Shown here: piece after piece, positions 20,298-29,774 of the stretch
Position numbering within the stretch: position 1 is the stretch's first letter
How the letters are laid out: each line of letters starts with the position of its first letter
From: Pirellulales bacterium
GTDB lineage: Bacteria > Planctomycetota > Planctomycetia > Pirellulales > JAEUIK01
DNA: 64,000 nt
NCBI GenBank assembly: GCA_019636335.1
Contig: JAHBXR010000016.1
Coordinates: 1 to 64,000 of the forward strand
Direction: 5' to 3'
Made by a program: the position numbers and the translations under genes
The notes under the pieces: generated by a model
Database searches by the model: none
Seen by the model: only the letters and a program-made list of their open reading frames with translations
Told to the model about the DNA's origin: nothing

Positions 20298-23200
20298 ATG
20301 AAGCATTGCCCGCTCGCACGCAAGACTTGCCGCCTGGCGCTTTTGGCGCTGGTGCTGGGTTGTCTTGCGCGGAGCGCGGGGGCCAAGGAGCCCTTCGAGG
20401 CCTTCCTCGAAGCGCTGCGCCAACGGCAGATGTTCGATACGGCGCGCGAATACCTCGAGACGATGAGCACGAGTCCTCTGATCAGCGACGAGCAGAGGTC
20501 GACGATCCCCTTTCAACGGGGACGCATCTTGATGGACGAGGCGCGTGCGCAGCAGCGGATGGCCGACCGCCTGGCCCTGCTCGATCAAGCTCGCGCGCAG
20601 TTCGAGCAATTCCTCCAGGCATCGCCCGAGCACGCCCTGACGGGCGAAACCTCGCTCGAACTGGGCAACGTGCTCGTCGAACGGGGACGGGCGTTGATCG
20701 AAGCGGCACGCCGGCCCGCCGAAGCCGCGTCGCGCGAGCAGAACCTGGCCGAAGCTCGCAAGTTCTGTACAGAAGCGGAAAAAGTCTTCGCCGCCTCTCA
20801 GACTCGCTTCGACGAGGAACTGAAAAAGTTTCCTTCGTTCATCGATAACAAGGACACGGCACAACTCGAGGCGCGCAATCGCGCGCTATTCAATGCCATG
20901 CAGGCACGGCTGCTCAAGGCCACCGTGATCTACGAAACGGCCGCGACGTACGACGAGGGGAGCCGCGAACGCAAGAAGCGGCTCGAAGCGGCGGCCGCCG
21001 CCTTTGGCGAAATCTACGACGAATACCAGCGTCGCCTGGCCGGGCTTTATGCCCGCATGTATCAGGCTCGCTGCTTTCAAGATCTCGGAGATCTGCCACA
21101 GGCCTTGAGCTATTACGATGATCTTCTGGCCCAGCCCGACGAACCGGACGAATTCCGGATCTTGAAGCGCAAGACGCTACGTCTGGCGATGATGTGCTGG
21201 CTGGACGAACGTCAGAACAAATATGACGAAGCGATCCGGCAGGGTGAATCTTGGCTCTCGCAAGCGCGCGGCAACGAGGCCGAGCTGCCGGAGGGACTCG
21301 CTATTCGCTGGCTGACGGCGCGCGGTTATGAGCAACGTGCCGCGAGCCTGGACGCCAAGGATCCTCGACGCGCCGGAGATCATCGGCAGGCGGTGACGCA
21401 CGCGACCGCCGTCGCTCGACTGCGCGGCGAGCATCAAGACGACGCGCGGGCCCTCGTGGCCCGGCTGCGACCACGCGGCGATGGCGCCGTCGAATTCACC
21501 GATTTCGCCACGGCGTTCGACGCCGGCAAGGGCTTGCTGGACGACGTTGCGGCCTTGCAGGCGACGTTGCAATCGCTCGAGATGGCCGGGGCCGAAGAAT
21601 CGCAGCGAACCGAGGCCCGCGACGCGGTCAACGCCGCGCGCACCCAGGGGATGAAGTTGTTTCGCCAGGCGCTCGCGCTGTGTACGCCGGAGGTCTCGCT
21701 CGACGAAGTCAATCAGGCGCGTTATTTCCTCTGCTATCTGCACTTCACCGCGGGGGACTACTACGAGGCGATCGTCTTGGGCGATTTCCTCGCCACGCGA
21801 TACCCCTCGAGCGCGGGGGCCAAGCCCGCCGCCAAGATCGCCCTGGCCTCTTACCTCGAGCTGTACAACGCCGCGTCGGTGAACGAACGTGCCTTCGAGA
21901 CGGCGGGAATGGTGTCCTTCGCGGAACAGATGGCCAAGAGCTGGCCCGCCAGCCCGGAAGCGGATGAGGCTTGGATGCTGCTGGCGGATCTCTCGCTGCG
22001 TTCGGGAGATTTTACGACGGCCGCGCAACACCTCGAACACATTGCGGCCGAGTCTTCGCGTTTCAACGAGGCGCAGCTCAAGGCCGGCCAGGCCTATTGG
22101 GCGGCTTATCTCACGGCCGCGCGGAGCAATGACAGCCGCGCGAATACGGCAGAACTGAGCCAGCTCGCCTCGCAAGCCAAGACGCTCCTCGAACGTGGCT
22201 TACAAACGCGTCTTGAAGGTAAAGCTCCGCCGCCAAGTCCGGCTGAATTGGCCGCCGAGCTGTCGCTCGCCCAGCTCTATCTCGACGCTGGCGACTACGC
22301 GCGCGCCATGCAACTCGTCGATCGCCCGGAGACGGGCGCTTTGGCCTTGCTCGAAGCCCAGAGTCCTCTCTTCGCCCAAGCCAGTCTCGCCAGCGAGGCC
22401 TACATGGTGGCGCTGCGCGCCTTCGTGGGCTCGGGGCAGCTCGACAAGGCCGACCAGGTCATGAAGATCCTCGACAGCCGCGCCGCCGAGTCGGGAGAGA
22501 ACGCCGCCGCGATGACGCGCGTTTACATGAATCTCGGCGTCGAGCTGAAGGAGCAGATCGAGCGGCTGAAGGAGGAGAACAAGACCGACCAACTGCAGGC
22601 CGTGCTGAAGACGTTCAATCAATTTCTCGACCGCATCGCCGCGCGCGAGCAGTCCCATAACTTCGCCTCGCTGAGTTGGATGGCCGAGGCCTATTACTCG
22701 CTCGGTGAAGGGCTGAGCGCCGGCGACGAGCTTTCGCCCGACGTGCAGCAGTATTTCGAGCGGTCGGCCAAGGCGAGCCAGCAGATCCTCGAGCGTGCGC
22801 AGACCGATTCGCAATTCGTGCCGCAGCCCGCCGCGCTGCTCGCGGTGCGATTGCGCTTGGCGCGCTGCGATCGGCGTTTGTCCAATTACCAGTCGGCGTT
22901 GAGGCAGATTACGTCCCTCTTGGGAGAGCAACCGAACTCGCTCGAAGGACAGATGGAAGCTGCCCACATTTATCAGGCCTGGGGCAAGGACGATCCCGAG
23001 TCGTATGGTCGCGCGTGGCGCGGCCGCAAAGTGAAGTCGAGCGACGGTCGACTGGTCGACATCTGGGGCTGGAACGGCATCGCCGCGCGCCTCCGCGGCA
23101 ACGAACGCTACCGAGACTTCTACTACGAGGCGCAACTCAACCTGGCAACCTGCAGCTACCTGCAGGCGATGACCAAATCGGGGGGGGAGCGCGCGACTGA

Positions 23201-23390
23201 GTTGAATGCGACCTCGCGCGTCATCGCGGCACTGGCCAAAGTACATCCCGAGCTTGGCGGAGAGGCGTGGCGACCCCGATTCGATGCGCTCTTGAAGAAT
23301 GTGCAGCGCGAACTGGGGCAGCAGCCCCTGGGCCTGCCTACACTGGAACGGGGAACGACGGCACAAGAACCCTCGCGGCGTGCCGCCTGA
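20298..23390 (+). CDS. large exported TPR-repeat protein
   Basis: This 1030-residue protein has no recognised catalytic domain. The first 29 residues form a signal peptide (KTCRLALLALVLGCLARSAGAKE), so it is exported. The rest is almost wholly alpha-helical with many degenerate tetratricopeptide-like units, for example ARMYQARCFQDLGDLPQALSYYDDLL and ARYFLCYLHFTAGDYYEAIVLGDFLATRYP, and a charged helix near residue 760 (LKEQIERLKEENKTDQLQ). The ATG at 20298 is chosen because it starts the signal peptide. It leads a run with a second TPR protein, ExbB and two ExbDs, which suggests a periplasmic scaffold working with a proton-driven motor. Confidence 0.8.
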   Translation: MKHCPLARKTCRLALLALVLGCLARSAGAKEPFEAFLEALRQRQMFDTAREYLETMSTSPLISDEQRSTIPFQRGRILMDEARAQQRMADRLALLDQARAQFEQFLQASPEHALTGETSLELGNVLVERGRALIEAARRPAEAASREQNLAEARKFCTEAEKVFAASQTRFDEELKKFPSFIDNKDTAQLEARNRALFNAMQARLLKATVIYETAATYDEGSRERKKRLEAAAAAFGEIYDEYQRRLAGLYARMYQARCFQDLGDLPQALSYYDDLLAQPDEPDEFRILKRKTLRLAMMCWLDERQNKYDEAIRQGESWLSQARGNEAELPEGLAIRWLTARGYEQRAASLDAKDPRRAGDHRQAVTHATAVARLRGEHQDDARALVARLRPRGDGAVEFTDFATAFDAGKGLLDDVAALQATLQSLEMAGAEESQRTEARDAVNAARTQGMKLFRQALALCTPEVSLDEVNQARYFLCYLHFTAGDYYEAIVLGDFLATRYPSSAGAKPAAKIALASYLELYNAASVNERAFETAGMVSFAEQMAKSWPASPEADEAWMLLADLSLRSGDFTTAAQHLEHIAAESSRFNEAQLKAGQAYWAAYLTAARSNDSRANTAELSQLASQAKTLLERGLQTRLEGKAPPPSPAELAAELSLAQLYLDAGDYARAMQLVDRPETGALALLEAQSPLFAQASLASEAYMVALRAFVGSGQLDKADQVMKILDSRAAESGENAAAMTRVYMNLGVELKEQIERLKEENKTDQLQAVLKTFNQFLDRIAAREQSHNFASLSWMAEAYYSLGEGLSAGDELSPDVQQYFERSAKASQQILERAQTDSQFVPQPAALLAVRLRLARCDRRLSNYQSALRQITSLLGEQPNSLEGQMEAAHIYQAWGKDDPESYGRAWRGRKVKSSDGRLVDIWGWNGIAARLRGNERYRDFYYEAQLNLATCSYLQAMTKSGGERATELNATSRVIAALAKVHPELGGEAWRPRFDALLKNVQRELGQQPLGLPTLERGTTAQEPSRRAA

Positions 23391-23405
23391 GGTAGCGAGA
23401 AACAA

Positions 23406-24470
23406 ATGAGAGAGACGATGTTTGCACTCCACCGATCGGCGCAGTTCCTGACCCTCGTCACGCTCGCGGCGACGTACTGCGTCTCGCCGGCGCTGGCGAT
23501 CGACCAGGTCCAAACGGCCCGGGGAACCCTTTCTGGCACGCTCCGCGAGATGACGCCTCGCGAAATCAACCTCGAACGTACCGGGGGCAAGATCGAGAGC
23601 ATTCCCGTCAACGAAGTGCAATACGTGCGCTTCGATGGCGAGCCGCCGCAAATGAACCTGGTGCGGAACGCGGTGCTGAACGGCCGCTACGAAGAGGCCT
23701 GGCGCGATCTCGAGAAAGTAGGAACCGATACCTCCGCCATCAAACGCGAGGAATTGAAGCAAGACATCGAGTTCTACCGGGCGTATGCCGCCGCGCAATT
23801 GGCGCTTGCCGGCAATGGCGAAATCGCCACCGCGGGGAGGCAACTGCGCGAATTCGCGCAAAAGTATCCCAACAACTTTCATGCCTACCAGACGAGCCAG
23901 GCGTTGGGGGATCTGTTGGTGGCGATCGGCCGCTACGACGACGCGCTCACGCAATACGCACAACTGGGCGAGGCCCCCTGGCCCGATTACAAGATGCGCG
24001 CCGCGGTGGCCCGAGGACAGGCCTACGCGCGTCAGAACAAATACCCCGAGGCAGAGCGGGAGTACGCCGCCGCCACGGAGATCTCGAAGAATGCCACCGG
24101 GCCACTCGTCGACGTGCAACGTGCCAGTGCCACCTTGGGACTGGCCGAATGCCAGGCGAAGAACGGCAAGGTGGACGAAGCGATCAAACTGGTCGAGGAA
24201 ATCATCGCCGCGGCCGATCCCGAGATGGCCGAACTGCACGCTCGGGCATTCAACACGCTCGGTGGCTGTTACCTGAGCGCCGAGCGCAATAAAGAGGCGC
24301 TGCTGGCCTATTTGCGGGTCGATCTGCTGTACTCCAACGTTCCTCAAGCACACGCCGAATCGCTGCACTATCTGGCACAGCTCTGGCAGGCGGTGGGCAA
24401 GTCGGATCACGCGGCCACCGCACGCGAGACGTTGCAGCAGCGTTACGCCAACAGCCCGTGGAATAAGTAA
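23406..24470 (+). CDS. exported TPR protein with N-terminal beta-domain
   Basis: This 354-residue protein starts with a signal peptide (LTLVTLAATYCVSPALA). A small beta-rich domain follows at about residues 35-80 (ARGTLSGTLREMTPREINLE and IESIPVNEVQYVRFDG), of the kind that precedes TPRs in planctomycete proteins. Residues of about 85-350 are TPR-like helices, such as QALGDLLVAIGRYDDALTQYAQL and AVARGQAYARQNKYPEAEREYA. It begins 15 bases after the larger TPR gene and precedes ExbB, so an envelope partner role is inferred. No enzymatic motif is visible. Confidence 0.8.
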   Translation: MRETMFALHRSAQFLTLVTLAATYCVSPALAIDQVQTARGTLSGTLREMTPREINLERTGGKIESIPVNEVQYVRFDGEPPQMNLVRNAVLNGRYEEAWRDLEKVGTDTSAIKREELKQDIEFYRAYAAAQLALAGNGEIATAGRQLREFAQKYPNNFHAYQTSQALGDLLVAIGRYDDALTQYAQLGEAPWPDYKMRAAVARGQAYARQNKYPEAEREYAAATEISKNATGPLVDVQRASATLGLAECQAKNGKVDEAIKLVEEIIAAADPEMAELHARAFNTLGGCYLSAERNKEALLAYLRVDLLYSNVPQAHAESLHYLAQLWQAVGKSDHAATARETLQQRYANSPWNK

Positions 24471-24592
24471 CTTGCCGCGTGGGGAGCTTATCTCGCGCCA
24501 AGCATCGACGGATGTACGGCCATCCGCGGCATCGGTACACTTGGCTCGCCGTGCTGTACCACGGACTCGGCATGACCTGAACGGAGAAACGC

Positions 24593-25423
24593 ATGGATTG
24601 GGGATCGTTCTGCGAGCGGGCCGCGAAGCGCGCTTCGCTGGCCGCCGTGGTCGTGGCGATCGTGGGCTCGATCGCGGCGGCCCTGCTGATCGACGCGCAC
24701 TCGGCGCTCGCGCAGGATGCCGTCGACGTCAACGTCGTGGATGTGGACGCGCCGGCCAGCGCCTCCAGCGAGCCGGGGAGCAGCGCAGAACGGAGTTGGC
24801 TGGCGTGGATGATCGAGTCGCTCGGCCCGATGTACACGACCATCTTCCTCGGCTTGAGCCTGGCGCTCGTCGCGTTGTTCGTAATGAACCTGCTTTCGGC
24901 ACGTCGTGCGATGATCGTACCGCCCGGTCTCGTCAACCGCTTCGAGCGATTGCTGCGCGAGAAGAAGTTCCAAGAGGCCTACGATCTGGCCAAGAACGAC
25001 GAGTCGTTCCTGGGGCACGTGCTGGCGGCCGGGCTGGCTCGTCTGACGGCCGGCTATCCGCAAGCAATCGAAGCGATGCAGGAAGTCGGCGAGGAAGAGA
25101 ACATGAAGCTCGAGCATCGCTTGAGCTACATCGCGCTCATCGGCACGATCAGCCCGATGGTCGGTCTGCTGGGGACCGTCGACGGCATGATCGCTTCGTT
25201 CGCCGTCATCGCCGGCAGCACCACGCAACCCAAGCCCTCGGAACTGGCCGAGGGGATCGCGACCGCGCTCTTCACGACGCTCGTGGGGCTCTATCTCGCC
25301 ATTCCGGCGATCGCCGCCTACGGCATTCTGAAGAATCGCATCGCCCGACTCGTGCTCGAAGTGGGCATCGTGGGAGAGTCGCTGTTGGAAAACTTCCAAC
25401 ACGTCACGCCGAAAAAGCCCTAA
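24593..25423 (+). CDS. exbB: MotA/TolQ/ExbB proton channel family protein
   Basis: ExbB/TolQ proteins form the pentameric stator of energised envelope systems. The 276-residue protein has an N-terminal hydrophobic, signal-like helix (LAAVVVAIVGSIAAALLIDA), an acidic periplasmic segment, one further helix (TTIFLGLSLALVALFVMNLL), a cytoplasmic loop, and the conserved pair of C-terminal helices (ALIGTISPMVGLLGTVDGMI and ALFTTLVGLYLAIPAIAAY). GTISPMVGLLGTV is the family signature. GGAGAAAC precedes the ATG. It is followed by two ExbD genes; no TonB or TolA is in the window. Confidence 0.93.
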   Translation: MDWGSFCERAAKRASLAAVVVAIVGSIAAALLIDAHSALAQDAVDVNVVDVDAPASASSEPGSSAERSWLAWMIESLGPMYTTIFLGLSLALVALFVMNLLSARRAMIVPPGLVNRFERLLREKKFQEAYDLAKNDESFLGHVLAAGLARLTAGYPQAIEAMQEVGEEENMKLEHRLSYIALIGTISPMVGLLGTVDGMIASFAVIAGSTTQPKPSELAEGIATALFTTLVGLYLAIPAIAAYGILKNRIARLVLEVGIVGESLLENFQHVTPKKP

Positions 25424-25476
25424 TCGCCTCCGGCCGCTTGTCTCCGCGACTTCGCCACCTTGCAGGATCTCTCGCC

Positions 25477-25920
25477 ATGCGTATGACGCGCCGAGCCTCG
25501 ATGCCACCGGCGGAAATGGACATGACGCCGATGATCGACATGACGTTTCAGTTGATCGCCTTCTTCATGGTGCTGCTGAGCTTCAGCGAGGCGGAGATGA
25601 GCGAGCTCATCAAGCTGCCGTCGAGCGTGCTGGCCAAGCCCCCCGACGGCCCGACGGAATCGCCCCTGACGCTGCAACTGACGGAGCGCGGCACCGTGCT
25701 CTTGGCCGGCGCCGAAGTGCCGGTCGAGGCGTTGGGACCACGCCTGGAACAAGAACGCACGGTGCTCGAGCGGCTCGGCAAGAACCCCGCGGAAGCAACC
25801 GTGATCATCCGCGCCGACGCCTTCGCGCCGACCGGCGACGTGCAACAACTGATCAAGTCGTGTCAGGAAAACGGATTCGTGCGGTTCGTGCTGCGCGCCA
25901 AACAGGAACAGCGCGGCTGA
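25477..25920 (+). CDS. exbD: ExbD/TolR family biopolymer transport protein (first copy)
   Basis: This 147-residue ExbD/TolR-like protein has a short cytoplasmic N-terminus, then a single membrane helix beginning with the proton-relay motif DMTPMIDMTFQLIAFFMVLL at about residues 15-34 (essential Asp in MID). A periplasmic domain of about 100 residues follows and ends in VIIRADAFAPTGDVQQLIKSCQENGF, the usual ExbD C-terminal fold. It lies 53 bases after ExbB. It differs from the next gene in the periplasmic part, so the two may build a heterodimeric stator plug. Confidence 0.93.
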   Translation: MRMTRRASMPPAEMDMTPMIDMTFQLIAFFMVLLSFSEAEMSELIKLPSSVLAKPPDGPTESPLTLQLTERGTVLLAGAEVPVEALGPRLEQERTVLERLGKNPAEATVIIRADAFAPTGDVQQLIKSCQENGFVRFVLRAKQEQRG

Positions 25921-25980
25921 CGGCGCGGCGCGCTCCGTCTGTCTTTACCCCAGCCATGACGTCTTGCGACGGGAAACGAC

Positions 25981-26478
25981 GTGCGGATACGTCATTCGAC
26001 CACGAGCGGCCAGGAGAAGGTCGAGCTGCAGATGACGCCGATGATCGACGTCGTGTTTCAGCTTTTGATCTTCTTTCTGTTCAGCTTCAACATCGTGGCG
26101 CTCGAAGGAGATTTTCGCATCAAGATGCCGCAGGCTTCGGCGGCCCCGATGCCCCCCGAGCTGCCGCAACTGCCACCGATCCGTGTCCGTTTGCTGGCCG
26201 GCCCCAACGGCGAACTGGCGGGCATCCAGATGGGCGAACAGCCACTGGCCAGCTTTCGCGAGCTGCATCTTGCTCTACGGGGGCTTGTCGGTGACGCGGG
26301 GGGCCCTGCGGCCGGCGCCGACGGTCTCGAGGTCGAGCTCGATTGCGACTACGAGTTGAACTATCAACACGTCATCGAGGCGATCACCGCGGTCACCGGC
26401 TATGTGGCCGATGGCCGCATCGTGCCGCTGATCGATCGGGTCAAGTTCGCCCCGCCGCGCACGTCACCTGCGCCCTGA
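25981..26478 (+). CDS. exbD: ExbD/TolR family biopolymer transport protein (second copy)
   Basis: This second ExbD-like protein of 165 residues begins with GTG (family-like start, 60 bases after the first). The membrane helix starts QMTPMIDVVFQLLIFFLFSF at about residues 17-36 with the conserved Asp. The periplasmic domain contains a Pro-rich linker (PMPPELPQLPPI) absent from the first copy, and ends ITAVTGYVADGRIVPLIDRVKF. It closes the TPR-TPR-ExbB-ExbD-ExbD run, only 19 bases from the convergent recombinase gene. Confidence 0.93.
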   Translation: MRIRHSTTSGQEKVELQMTPMIDVVFQLLIFFLFSFNIVALEGDFRIKMPQASAAPMPPELPQLPPIRVRLLAGPNGELAGIQMGEQPLASFRELHLALRGLVGDAGGPAAGADGLEVELDCDYELNYQHVIEAITAVTGYVADGRIVPLIDRVKFAPPRTSPAP

Positions 26479-26497
26479 CGCGCTTCGCGAGCCGTCG

Positions 26498-27448
26498 CTA
26501 GGCGCGGGGATGGAACTGCCGGTGGATGGCCTTGAGGCGAGCCTGCTCGACGTGCGTGTAGAGCTGCGTGGTGGCGATGTTGGCGTGGCCGAGCATCTCT
26601 TGCACCTGACGCAGATCGGCTCCTCCTTCGAGCAGATGCGAGGCGAACGTGTGACGGAGCGTGTGGGGGCTGGCGGTGGATGGTCCTCCGATCCGTTCGA
26701 GGTAGTGCTTTACGAGTTCCCAGATGCGTTCGCGTCGCAAGCGCATCCCGCGCCCGGTGAGCAAAAGCCAGGAGACGGCCGACTTCGATCGCGCGGCCAG
26801 GCGCGGGCGTTCATGGTCGAGGTACGAGCGCACGCTTTCGATCGCGCGGCGCCCAAGCGGCACCAGTCGTTCTTTGTTTCCTTTGCCCTGGGCGAGGCAA
26901 AAGCCCTCTTCGAGATGCACGTCGCGGACGCGCATCATCGAGATCTCCGACGCGCGGCATCCCGTCGCGTAGAGCAGTTCGAGGAGCGCCCGATCGCGCC
27001 GCCACTGACGGTCTCCCTCGCCCGGCGCCAGCAGCAATCGATCGACGAGCCGGCCATCGAGCACGTCGGGCACGCGCTGCCACAGTTTGGGGCTGCCCAA
27101 CAACTCGACCAGGTTCTCGGTCAGCACACCTTCGAGTTGCAGATAGCGGAAGAAAAGCTTGAGCGACACGAGATGCCGAGCCGCCGTCGCCGGGGCGAGC
27201 TTTTGCTCGCGCAGCCAGGCCGCGTACTCGGTCAGGTCGGACAGCTTCAGTGCGACGATCCGGCGTTCGCCCAGCCAGCCCAAGAAGCGCACCAGATCGC
27301 GACGGTACGCCAGGGCCGTATTTTCGGCCAGGTGACACTCGCTCCGCAGATAGCCGATGAAGGAGGTAAGCCACACCTGCTCGCGGCGAGCGGCGGGCTC
27401 TGCCCCCACGGCGTTTCCTTTGACCGGCAACAGTCGCTTCGGAGGCAT
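26498..27448 (-). CDS. tyrosine recombinase XerC/XerD
   Basis: Xer recombinases resolve chromosome dimers at dif during division. The 316-residue protein has an N-terminal SAM-like core-binding domain (about residues 30-120: [23 protein letters not shown]) and a catalytic domain with all expected residues: Arg in [10 protein letters not shown], Lys in [42 protein letters not shown] with the nucleophilic Tyr. The ATG at 27448 gives family length. Which Xer it is cannot be decided here. It is chromosomal-type rather than an obvious phage integrase, and no dif-like site was looked for successfully. Confidence 0.9.
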   Translation of the reverse strand: MPPKRLLPVKGNAVGAEPAARREQVWLTSFIGYLRSECHLAENTALAYRRDLVRFLGWLGERRIVALKLSDLTEYAAWLREQKLAPATAARHLVSLKLFFRYLQLEGVLTENLVELLGSPKLWQRVPDVLDGRLVDRLLLAPGEGDRQWRRDRALLELLYATGCRASEISMMRVRDVHLEEGFCLAQGKGNKERLVPLGRRAIESVRSYLDHERPRLAARSKSAVSWLLLTGRGMRLRRERIWELVKHYLERIGGPSTASPHTLRHTFASHLLEGGADLRQVQEMLGHANIATTQLYTHVEQARLKAIHRQFHPRA

Positions 27449-27737
27449 GCGCGGCGGTCGGGCGGTGGCCCAGACAATCGGTGGGGCGGGGCGGGAAAAG
27501 GGAAGAGCGGCCGTCGTGCGGATGATCGCCCCCCTATTCCGTGCCTTCGGGCGGACGAATACCCGGGCTGGAGGCAATCTACCGCCCGTTGCCCCAACCG
27601 GCGGCAGCGGACGACTCGGGTGGCTCAATTTCGAGACGACCGCTACCCTAACTGTGTGCTACTCTTCCGATTGTAGGGACCGTGCGGTCGCGTCCTGCGC
27701 GCGGTCGGTATCGAGCCAGCGAGGGAGTGCCTTACCC

Positions 27738-28676
27738 ATGCGTGTGGTCATTGCGGGTGGTTCCGGGTTCATCGGATCGCATCTTTGCGATCGCTTTGTG
27801 ACCGATGGTCACGAAGTCGTCGCGTTGGACAACTACATCACCGGCTCGCCGCGCAACACGCAGCACCTGCTCGAGTATCCGCGGTTTACGCGCATCGAGT
27901 GCGATGTGGCGTTGCCGCTGCCCGTCGAAGGCCCGGTCGACGCCGTGCTGCACTTTGCCTCGCCAGCCAGTCCCGCGGAATACCTGAAATACCCCTTCGA
28001 GACGTTGCGTGCCGGGGCCGACGCCACGTTCCGCTGTGCCGAGTTGGCGCAGCGTCACGGCGCCCGGATGCTGCTGGCCAGCACGAGCGAGGTCTACGGC
28101 GATCCGCTCGAGCACCCCCAACGCGAAAGCTACTGGGGGCACGTGAATCCGATCGGACCGCGCAGCGTGTACGACGAGGCGAAGCGTTTCGCCGAAAGCG
28201 TGACGATGGCCTACCATCGCGAGTACGGGCTGGAGACGCGCATCGTGCGCATCTTCAACACGTATGGCCCGCGGATGCAGGTGCAAGACGGCCGGTCGTT
28301 GCCGAACTTCTGCGCCCAGGCCTTGCGCAACGAACCGATCACGATTTATGGCGACGGCACGCAGACGCGCAGCTTCTGCTACGTGTCGGACCTGGTGGAT
28401 GGCATCTGCCGGCTGCTCGCGAGCAACGAACACGAGCCGGTGAACATCGGCAATCCGGTCGAGATCCCGATTCGGCAACTGGTCGACGAGATTTTGGAAC
28501 TCACCGGCTCGAAGAGTCCGCTGGAGTTCTGTAAGCTGCCTCAAGACGATCCGAAGCAACGACAGCCCGACATCACGCGGGCGCGGACGTTGCTCGGCTG
28601 GGAGCCGCGTGTTTCGCGCCGCGAGGGACTCGAGCGCGCCTTGGAATACTTCAAAGCCGAACTGGCCCTGGTCTAG
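27738..28676 (+). CDS. UDP-glucuronate decarboxylase (UDP-xylose synthase), SDR extended family
   Basis: This 312-residue extended SDR closely resembles UXS, which oxidises and decarboxylates UDP-glucuronate to UDP-xylose for glycan synthesis. The NAD-binding motif [14 protein letters not shown] is at residues 7-20, then [54 protein letters not shown], the catalytic Tyr-x3-Lys in [11 protein letters not shown], and the UXS-like [10 protein letters not shown] and [19 protein letters not shown]. The start is the ATG that directly precedes the Rossmann strand. It is divergent from the recombinase. Confidence 0.92.
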   Translation: MRVVIAGGSGFIGSHLCDRFVTDGHEVVALDNYITGSPRNTQHLLEYPRFTRIECDVALPLPVEGPVDAVLHFASPASPAEYLKYPFETLRAGADATFRCAELAQRHGARMLLASTSEVYGDPLEHPQRESYWGHVNPIGPRSVYDEAKRFAESVTMAYHREYGLETRIVRIFNTYGPRMQVQDGRSLPNFCAQALRNEPITIYGDGTQTRSFCYVSDLVDGICRLLASNEHEPVNIGNPVEIPIRQLVDEILELTGSKSPLEFCKLPQDDPKQRQPDITRARTLLGWEPRVSRREGLERALEYFKAELALV

Positions 28677-28708
28677 TCGCCAGCGCCACGGCATCCAGAG
28701 GGCAAGTC

Positions 28709-28984
28709 ATGCTGCAGTTTCTGTTGTTGCTGGTGGTGGCGTTCGTGTGCGGCAGCATCGCGCAGGGGCTGGTGGGCTACAGCCACGGCGGCTGTCTCGT
28801 CTCGATCGCGCTGGGATTCATCGGCGCGTTGCTGGGCTCTTGGCTGGCCGGCATGGCGGGGCTGCCCGATCTGATCACGATCGACGTCGATGGCAAGCAG
28901 TTCCCGGTGATCTGGTCGATCATCGGTGGGGCGTTGTTCGTGGCCGTGCTGAGTGTCTTCCGGCGTGGCGCGCCGCGCGCCTAG
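28709..28984 (+). CDS. GlsB/YeaQ/YmgE-like small membrane protein
   Basis: This 91-residue protein has three hydrophobic segments (FLLLLVVAFVCGSIAQGLVG, VSIALGFIGALLGSWLAGM and FPVIWSIIGGALFVAVLSVF) with a short polar turn (DLITIDVDGKQ) between the last two. The pattern fits the transglycosylase-associated (GlsB/YeaQ/YmgE) family of stress-related small membrane proteins, whose function is unclear. It follows the decarboxylase by 32 bases and may be co-transcribed. Confidence 0.75.
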   Translation: MLQFLLLLVVAFVCGSIAQGLVGYSHGGCLVSIALGFIGALLGSWLAGMAGLPDLITIDVDGKQFPVIWSIIGGALFVAVLSVFRRGAPRA

Positions 28985-29165
28985 CGAGCGGTGCCGATGC
29001 TAAACGCCGGGCAACGTGCCCGAGCGGCGCTGGGCCAAGGGTCCAAGAAGGCGGGACGGCAAATCGACGCTGACATTCCTGGCCGGCCGGCCTATAATGC
29101 CTTGGTTTCGCTGCCCAACCAGTTGCTCGGCGATGAAAGTACGGGATTTCGCGGGGAGAGCGGAC

Positions 29166-29474
29166 ATGTTTCACCGCCAATTCAAACCCGGCGATTCGGT
29201 CATCTACCGAAAGCTGAAGCACAGCAGTCGGCCCGGCCCGCGCGCCAAAGATGTCCACCCGGCTCCCTCGGGAGACGACTACACTTACTGGGTCGACAAA
29301 TTCTGGGTGGTGCGGACATCGCGGGCCGATGGCCAAATCGTGCTGCAGACACGCAGCGGCAAGTGCCATACGGTCGAGCCCGATTGCCCCTATCTCAGGC
29401 ACGCCTACTGGTGGGAGCGGCTTTGGTTTCGGGCCAGGTTCCCACGGCTCGAGCGGGCCGCGGCGGCCAGCTAG
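29166..29474 (+). CDS. small conserved hypothetical protein
   Basis: This protein of about 102 residues is not recognised. It starts MFHRQFKPGDSVIYRKLKHS and has a compact beta-rich look (VDKFWVVRTSRADGQIVLQT then GKCHTVEPDCPYLRHAYWWE). It has two cysteines and many basic and aromatic residues, with no membrane helix and no signal peptide. GGGGAG lies 7 bases upstream of the ATG. An in-frame ATG at 29133 is an alternative start. The planctomycete context suggests a lineage-restricted small protein. Confidence 0.65.
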   Translation: MFHRQFKPGDSVIYRKLKHSSRPGPRAKDVHPAPSGDDYTYWVDKFWVVRTSRADGQIVLQTRSGKCHTVEPDCPYLRHAYWWERLWFRARFPRLERAAAAS

Positions 29475-29529
29475 TCTGCCGACGGGGTCACTCCCTCTCG
29501 AAGTGGCTCTTTGAGACGGCCCTGGGCGC

Positions 29530-29561
29530 AAAAAAAATCCGCGGCGTTCTCGGCACCGCGG
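29530..29561 (-). terminator. intrinsic terminator, leftward
   Basis: Read leftward, CCGCGG pairs with CCGCGG (29556-29561 with 29539-29544) around an 11-nt loop, followed by A and then eight Us (the A-run 29530-29537 on the plus strand). It follows the minus-strand 59-residue reading frame by about 35 bases and so supports that gene. Confidence 0.75.
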
Positions 29562-29594
29562 CGGGCAAGCATTCGTCTCGGTAACGCGATCGCA

Positions 29595-29774
29595 CTACGA
29601 TCGTTCGCTGAACACCAGATCGGCGTCCATGACGAACGTCTCGCCCGTGGCGGTATCGCGCAGGGCGAGCAGATCGTCGCGAGAGGTAGTCGTTCGGATC
29701 AGGGGGCGCCGCGACACGATCAATTCGCGGTACTCGTCGACGTCGATGCGCCGACCATCAGCAACAATGCTCAT
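29595..29774 (-). CDS. 59-residue small hypothetical protein
   Basis: This short reading frame gives a 59-residue acidic/basic protein beginning MSIVADGRRIDVDEYREL and ending GETFVMDADLVFSERS. No family is recognised. A GA-rich stretch (GAAGAG) precedes the ATG by four bases, and an intrinsic terminator lies just downstream, so it has the layout of a real monocistronic gene. Codon use is GC-rich in third positions, like its neighbours. It has no cysteines and no membrane segment. Confidence 0.6.
   Translation of the reverse strand: MSIVADGRRIDVDEYRELIVSRRPLIRTTTSRDDLLALRDTATGETFVMDADLVFSERS

Noticed and set aside
22200..24410. 736-codon open frame on the minus strand opposite the TPR genes
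   Set aside because: It is a shadow of high-GC coding DNA on the other strand; the plus-strand products have signal peptides and TPR repeats, while this one matches no family and has an Arg/His/Gln-rich composition.
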